DNA of 64,000 nt, taken from NCBI GenBank assembly GCA_965214485.1, contig CBDCBW010000009.1:248001-312000 (forward strand), written 5' to 3'. The notes below the pieces were generated by a model that searched no databases, was not told the origin of the DNA, and saw only the letters and a program-made list of their open reading frames with translations. The position numbers were made by a program, and so were the translations under genes. The DNA is from JANQRZ01 sp965214485. Lineage in GTDB: Bacteria; Bacteroidota; Rhodothermia; Rhodothermales; JANQRZ01. Positions within the stretch are counted from its first letter, which is position 1. The number at the start of each line of letters is the position of its first letter. Shown piece after piece: positions 60,117 to 64,000 of the stretch.

Positions 60117-60257
60117 GTGATTGTCTACCGGTCCACTGACGGCGACGCCGCATGGCGGGAGCAGGCCGCCGCCGTGCTCAAAACCTCTGACCTTTCGGAG
60201 CGAGCCACAGACAGTGTTGAGATGATCCTGGCGTCGTTTACCCGCGAGATGACATAG
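60117..60257 (+). CDS. Small protein (46 aa), partner of the preceding gene
   Basis: A GTG start one base after the previous stop gives VIVYRSTDGDAAWREQAAAVLKTSD, then LSERATDSVEMILASFTREMT. The frame ends at TAG 60255-60257, two bases before a terminator stem. I do not recognise the family; the predicted structure is a short strand and two helices. Tight spacing and shared terminator support translation with the 51-residue protein. Confidence 0.6.
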   Translation: MIVYRSTDGDAAWREQAAAVLKTSDLSERATDSVEMILASFTREMT

Positions 60258-60258
60258 G

Positions 60259-60293
60259 CAGCGCCCACCCCGCGCTGTGCGGAGTGGGCGCTG
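60259..60293. terminator. Terminator between small genes and DEAD-box helicase
   Basis: CAGCGCCCAC and its exact complement surround a 15-base loop between convergent genes. T runs are short. Confidence 0.65.
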
Positions 60294-60321
60294 GATCGAA
60301 ACAGATCGGACGGAGGCGAGG

Positions 60322-61968
60322 TCAGGCGATCTCGACCGCGACGAGGTGCTTGCCGAAGCGGTAGCCCTCGGTCTGCGCGAGCACCTGGGGCACGAACTCC
60401 TCGGGCACGTCGACGAGCGTGCGGCGGTGCTGTACGCTGATCTTGCCGATGGCCTTGCCGGGGACGGCGGCGGTGCGGGCGAGGGCGCTCACCACCTGGC
60501 CGGGCCGGACGTTCCGGCTCGTGCCCGCGTCGAGGGCGAGGCGCACCATCCCGGCCTCATGCGCCTCGGGATGGTGCGAGCGCGGAGCGCGGTCGCGGCG
60601 GTCGTGCGTGCTCGTCCGCTTGCCGTGCCCGGCGTCGCGGTGCGTGTCAAACGGTGCCTCGGCCACATCTTCCAGCGTCGGCGCGGCCTGGGCGGTGCGG
60701 ACGAGCGCGAGGGCGGCGGCGGCGACGTCCATCGGGTCGCGGCCTTCGGCGACGAGGGAGGTGACGAGCTTCCGCTCGCGGTCGGTCGCGCCGTCGAGCT
60801 GGGCCGTCAGGTCGGCGAGGAAGCGCGCTTCGCGGAGCGCCTCGAGGTCGGCGACGCTGGGGAGCGCGGCCTGTGCCATTCTCTGTTTGATGTAGGACTC
60901 GATCCGCCTGATCTCGCGGCGCTGTGCCGGAGTCGCCAGCGTGATTGCCACGCCCGACTTTCCGGCCCGGCCCGTCCGCCCGACGCGGTGGACGTAGACC
61001 TCGGGGTCCTGCGGGAGGTCGTAGTTGAAGACGTGCGAGACGTGGTCGATGTCGAGCCCGCGCGCCGCCACATCGGTCCCGACGAGGAGCGCAAGTCGGC
61101 CACTGCGGAACTTGGCGAGCACGGCGTCGCGGGCGGACTGGCTCATCTCGCCGTTGATCGCTTCGGCGGCATAACCTCGTGTGGTAAGAGCGTCCGCGAG
61201 CGTGACGGTCCCGGCCCGCGTCCGGGCGAAGACGAGGGCGCTCTCGACCGGCTCGGCTTCGAGCAGGCGGGCGAGCGCGGCGGTTTTGTCGCGGCCCTTG
61301 ACCGTGTAGACGCGCTGCTCGATAGCCTCTGCTGTACGTGCCCCGGTGCCGACCTCGCAGACCTCGGGCGTGCGAAGGTACCGGCTGGCGAGCTGGCGAA
61401 TCCCCTTTGGGAGCGTGGCGGACATGCAGGCGGTCTGGCGGCCGGAGGGCGTCTGCTCCAGAATCGCAGCGAGGTCTTCGCTGAAGCCCATCGAGAGCAT
61501 CTCGTCGGCCTCGTCGAGCACGACGGTCTCGACCTGCGCGAGGTCGAGCGCGCCCTGGTTCAACAGGTCGAGGAGGCGGCCCGGCGTGGCGACGACCACA
61601 TCAATGCCGCGCTGGAGGCGCTTGATCTGGCGGGTGTACGACCGGCCGCCGAAGATCGGGAGCACCTGCACGCCGAGGTCGCGGCCGTAGGTGTAGACCG
61701 CGCCGGCCACCTGCGTCGCCAGCTCGCGCGTCGGGACGAGCACGAGGGCCTGCACCGCGCCGGTGCCGGCGGTGAAGCGGCTAAGCATGGGGAGCGTGAA
61801 GGCGGCGGTCTTGCCGGTGCCGGTCTGGGCCTGGCCGATCACGTCCCGCCCGCCAAGCAGCACAGGGATGAGCGCCGACTGGATCGGCGTGGGGTGGGTG
61901 TAGCCGAGGTCGGCCACGGTCTGGACGAGCGTAGGGTGCAGCCCAAGCTGCGAAAACGGGTTGTTCAA
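60322..61968 (-). CDS. DEAD-box RNA helicase with DbpA-like RNA-binding C-terminus (DeaD/CsdA-like)
   Basis: This 548-residue helicase reads MNNPFSQLGLHPTLVQTVADLGYTHPTPIQ at the Q motif, AQTGTGKT at 47-54, TPGRLLDLL, DEAD in VVLDEADEML, SAT in CMSATLPKG, and HRVGRTGRAG. The C-terminal 75 residues (MVRLALDAGTSRNVRPGQVVSALARTAAVPGKAIGKISV...) are a DbpA-type RNA-binding domain as in DeaD/CsdA, which act in ribosome assembly at low temperature. The start is TTG at 61968, preceded by GGAG; no ATG gives a sensible N-terminus (62130 is in the leader). It is a second, longer paralogue of the helicase at 42220. Confidence 0.92.
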   Translation of the reverse strand: MNNPFSQLGLHPTLVQTVADLGYTHPTPIQSALIPVLLGGRDVIGQAQTGTGKTAAFTLPMLSRFTAGTGAVQALVLVPTRELATQVAGAVYTYGRDLGVQVLPIFGGRSYTRQIKRLQRGIDVVVATPGRLLDLLNQGALDLAQVETVVLDEADEMLSMGFSEDLAAILEQTPSGRQTACMSATLPKGIRQLASRYLRTPEVCEVGTGARTAEAIEQRVYTVKGRDKTAALARLLEAEPVESALVFARTRAGTVTLADALTTRGYAAEAINGEMSQSARDAVLAKFRSGRLALLVGTDVAARGLDIDHVSHVFNYDLPQDPEVYVHRVGRTGRAGKSGVAITLATPAQRREIRRIESYIKQRMAQAALPSVADLEALREARFLADLTAQLDGATDRERKLVTSLVAEGRDPMDVAAAALALVRTAQAAPTLEDVAEAPFDTHRDAGHGKRTSTHDRRDRAPRSHHPEAHEAGMVRLALDAGTSRNVRPGQVVSALARTAAVPGKAIGKISVQHRRTLVDVPEEFVPQVLAQTEGYRFGKHLVAVEIA

Positions 61969-62086
61969 GAGAGACTCCGAGTAGAGAATGGATAGCCGGG
62001 CCGGGGCCACCGTTCCGGGCGTGCCCCGCGTAGTCAACAGCCGACCCGGTCTAGCTCCGTGAGCCTTTCTGTTGCAACCAAAACGC

Positions 62087-62103
62087 CCGGCCAAGCCGGG
62101 CGA
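62087..62103 (-). terminator. Hairpin upstream of the DeaD-like gene
   Basis: On the minus strand CGCCCGGC and GCCGGGCG pair around TTG and are followed by TTTTGG. It may end the permease transcript or, like the hairpin at 42045, sit in the helicase leader. Confidence 0.6.
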
Positions 62104-62205
62104 CCCTCGTAGGTAAAGCAGCCTCGTCAACCCGCCGCCGCCGCCGGGGATGCCCTCACGCCGTGACGACTCGAAGAAGAACGGCCCCGCAATGGCGATT
62201 AGGCG

Positions 62206-63756
62206 CTATCCCCGCAGGGCGATGGGCCGCCGGAGCCAGCGCGGGGACGCCGGGAGCGAGACCGGGCGCAGGCCGGGGAGCCTCCCGAGGGCGACGTGCA
62301 CCACGCCCAGCCCGGCGAGGGCCAGCGCCGCGCTCGGCACGGAGGCGAAGGCGGTGACCTGAAGGAGCAGGAAACCCAGCGCGGCAGGGACGGAGAGGAG
62401 CAGGGGCACGAACCGCTCGGCGAACGAGAACCGGTCCGAGCGCCGCGAGAACGGCGCGCGCCGCGAGCACAGCGCCTGCACCCGCGTTACCACCGCGCAC
62501 GCGCCCAGCCAGAATCCGGCGTGCAGCGCCGCGTGCCCAAGCGGCATCGACAGGCTGAGCAGGAGGACGAGCGCCCCGTGCAGCGGCACGAGCACCCGTG
62601 CCACGAGCGCCGACTGCGCGCCGACCTGCATCGCCCGCCCGCTCCGCATCGGGAGCACGTCGAAGACCCACGCCGCGCGCTCGTGCGCCGAGAACTGCAC
62701 GGCCTGCACGAGGGTCTGCGCGCTGAAGAGCAGCACCACGAGCACCGTCAGGTGCATCTGCACCGCCGGCTGCACCAGGATGTTGGCCGCGCCCCACACG
62801 AAGAGGTCACCCAGCCCGCCGCTCCACCAACCGAAGGCGGCGAAGAGGAGCGCCAGGAGCGCCGCAGGCCACACGCGCCCGCGCACGAGGCGGTCGCCGC
62901 GCAGCGCGGCCACGGTGAACCCGAACGCGGCCCGCGCCTCGGGAGCCCGTACCAGCGCGCGCTCCCACCGGCTCGGGGCGAGCCGGGCGGCCCGCCCTCG
63001 CGCCTCCAGCGTCTCCGCCTCGGCGGTGCGCCGGAAGAGCGCGAAGTAGCGCCGGGGAAAGACCAGGCCGAAGACGGCGGCCAGCCCGACGGCGAGAAGG
63101 CCGAGCTCCGTGCCGCTCGGCAGCAGCCCTCCCCCTGCCGCCTCGGCCGGCGGGAGCGGCTGCGTCCCGGTCCACTGATACCCGACGACGAGCGCACCCA
63201 CGAGCAGGGCCCGCCCCGCGGCGAGCATCGGCTTGATGGCCCGCGTCGGGAGCGTCAGCGTCAGCCCCCAGAGCGCCGCGAGCACGGCGAAGACGGTGGC
63301 AACGACGGTCGCGGCCAGAGCGACGCCCACCGCACCCCCGGCCTCGACGCCCCGCCCCCACCCGACGAGCGCGGCCAGCGGCGCGGCCATCGAAACCCCC
63401 ACCACACCCGCGAAGAGGCCGACGTTCACCAAGCGGGCGACGTAGTGCGTCGCCTCGGTCGCCGGCAGCGTCAGCGCCCAGGCGTGCTCGCGCGGACGCC
63501 CCATCAAGTCGTCATAGGTCCCGACGACGGCGAAGGCGGCGAGCACGACGGCAAACGGCACGCCGACCGAGAGGACCGCCCCCGGCTCGGCGGCATGGGG
63601 CTGGAGCGAGAGCGCGAGCACGAGCGAGGCGAAGCTGTACGACGCCACCGTCAACAAGACGCGCGAGGACCGGGCCGCTCCGGTCTTCGGATGCCGCAGG
63701 TCCAGCCGGAGCTGGGCCTGGACGAGCGCACGTACTTGATCCCAGTTAACGGTCAC
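62206..63756 (-). CDS. ABC-type multi-spanning membrane permease
   Basis: This is a protein of about 516 residues with about twelve membrane helices and no ATP-binding motif, so it is probably the permease of an ABC transporter or a related membrane protein. The GTG start at 63756 gives MTVNWDQVRALVQAQLRLDLRHPKTGA, which resembles family N-termini. An amphipathic loop contains TLEARGRAARLAPSRWERALVRAPEARAAFGF. Upstream in-frame starts would translate the minisatellite as (SPH)n, which I reject. The partial gene at the window end lies upstream on the same strand. Substrate unknown. Confidence 0.75.
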   Translation of the reverse strand: MTVNWDQVRALVQAQLRLDLRHPKTGAARSSRVLLTVASYSFASLVLALSLQPHAAEPGAVLSVGVPFAVVLAAFAVVGTYDDLMGRPREHAWALTLPATEATHYVARLVNVGLFAGVVGVSMAAPLAALVGWGRGVEAGGAVGVALAATVVATVFAVLAALWGLTLTLPTRAIKPMLAAGRALLVGALVVGYQWTGTQPLPPAEAAGGGLLPSGTELGLLAVGLAAVFGLVFPRRYFALFRRTAEAETLEARGRAARLAPSRWERALVRAPEARAAFGFTVAALRGDRLVRGRVWPAALLALLFAAFGWWSGGLGDLFVWGAANILVQPAVQMHLTVLVVLLFSAQTLVQAVQFSAHERAAWVFDVLPMRSGRAMQVGAQSALVARVLVPLHGALVLLLSLSMPLGHAALHAGFWLGACAVVTRVQALCSRRAPFSRRSDRFSFAERFVPLLLSVPAALGFLLLQVTAFASVPSAALALAGLGVVHVALGRLPGLRPVSLPASPRWLRRPIALRG

Positions 63757-63761
63757 GGGGC

Positions 63762-63833
63762 GGGAATGGGGGGAATGGGGGGAATGGGGGGAATGGGGGG
63801 AATGGGGGGAATGGGGGGAATGGGGGGAATGGC
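63762..63833. repeat. 9-bp minisatellite (eight units) next to the permease start
   Basis: GGAATGGGG repeats eight times with a nine-base period, starting six bases upstream of the GTG start (minus strand). It occupies the place of the ribosome-binding and promoter region, so copy number could alter expression. Confidence 0.95.
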
Positions 63834-63869
63834 AAGGAAAACCGATTAAGATAGCGAGGCCGTTGCGTT

Positions 63870-63930
63870 TGGTATCACCGCGTTCTGTCCCCTGTCTCAC
63901 AGTCCTCTGTCCTCTGTTTCACGGTCCACC
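63870..63930. repeat. GGACAG/GGACCG low-complexity repeats between minus-strand genes
   Basis: On the minus strand the sequence is built from short words GGACGGTGGACCGTG, AACAGAGGACAGAGGACTGTG and AGACAGGGGACAG. It looks like a degenerate tandem repeat. The remaining part of the gap from 63757 to 63918 is the 9-bp minisatellite and a short AT-richer stretch. Confidence 0.6.
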
Positions 63931-64000
63931 GTCCTCCGCTCTTCGGCGTTCGCGCATCAGGGCGCGGTAGCGCTCGGCGGCGGCGTTGTGCTCGCGGAGG
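63919..64000 (-). CDS. 3' end of a minus-strand gene cut by the window
   Basis: The last 82 bases read, on the minus strand, LREHNAAAERYRALMRERRRAEDGGP and then a TGA at 63919-63921. The rest lies outside the window. Helical, charged ending; no family can be named. Confidence 0.6.
   Translation of the reverse strand, partial: LREHNAAAERYRALMRERRRAEDGGP

Noticed and set aside
63762..63900. N-terminal (SPH)n extension of the permease
   Set aside because: It is a translation of the 9-bp minisatellite. The GTG at 63756 gives a normal N-terminus and the repeat is better seen as upstream DNA.

Overview
The window is a high-GC (about two-thirds G+C) bacterial chromosome segment. It most resembles the Rhodothermota (Rhodothermales or Rubricoccaceae-like relatives of the Bacteroidota). 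The reasons are: seven large secreted proteins ending in a type IX secretion sorting domain (NPF...YDVLGR...LPSGTYLVR...LVR), a meso-diaminopimelate-type MurE (DNPR motif), few strong Shine-Dalgarno sites, and TAnnTTG boxes upstream of several genes that resemble the Bacteroidota -7 element. No rRNA, tRNA, CRISPR array or recognisable transposase was seen.

Layout. 1-13.2 kb is the division and cell wall (dcw) cluster, all on +: ftsI (5' end missing), murE, mraY, murD, ftsW, murG, murC, ftsQ, ftsA, ftsZ. Four junctions are tight ATGA/GTGA overlaps. The other six carry palindromes of a GTAGGGGC...GCCCCTAC family. 13.3-16.8 kb is an accessory patch with four copies of a repeat that can fold as a four-stem cloverleaf, a DUF559 endonuclease-like gene, a broken antitoxin gene and a secreted metalloprotease. 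16.8-28.6 kb holds tatD, a LytS/LytR-type two-component pair split by a four-helix-bundle gene flanked by 28-bp inverted repeats, a membrane protein with a glycosidase-like ectodomain, a TolC-MlaC pair, a secreted PPC-like protein and an M23 peptidase. 28.7-41.2 kb holds secreted proteins (M43 protease, long repetitive adhesin, oligopeptidase B-like S9 peptidase), PEP carboxylase, a HicAB pair, a 17-bp minisatellite and a surface-protein gene broken by two in-frame TGA codons. 41.3-54.6 kb holds a ParE-type toxin-antitoxin pair, a DEAD-box helicase, a DadA-like oxidoreductase, EttA, a secreted protein flanked by a duplicated ettA 3' end, DUF2339 and DUF1440 membrane proteins and a frameshifted subtilase. 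54.6-59.8 kb is a five-gene, minus-strand operon that looks like a DNA-repair unit: Nei, ATP-dependent ligase, DHH phosphoesterase, DUF421, second Nei-like protein. 59.9-64 kb holds two tiny genes, a second DEAD-box helicase, and an ABC-type permease preceded by a 9-bp minisatellite.

Together these give a complete peptidoglycan precursor and divisome pathway next to accessory DNA rich in structured repeats. The strongest candidates for something undescribed are three. First, the cloverleaf repeats with compensating stem changes that bracket a DUF559 gene. Second, the four-helix-bundle gene with terminal inverted repeats sitting between a kinase and its regulator. Third, the palindromes placed at six dcw junctions, one of which lies where murG has lost a recognisable start codon.
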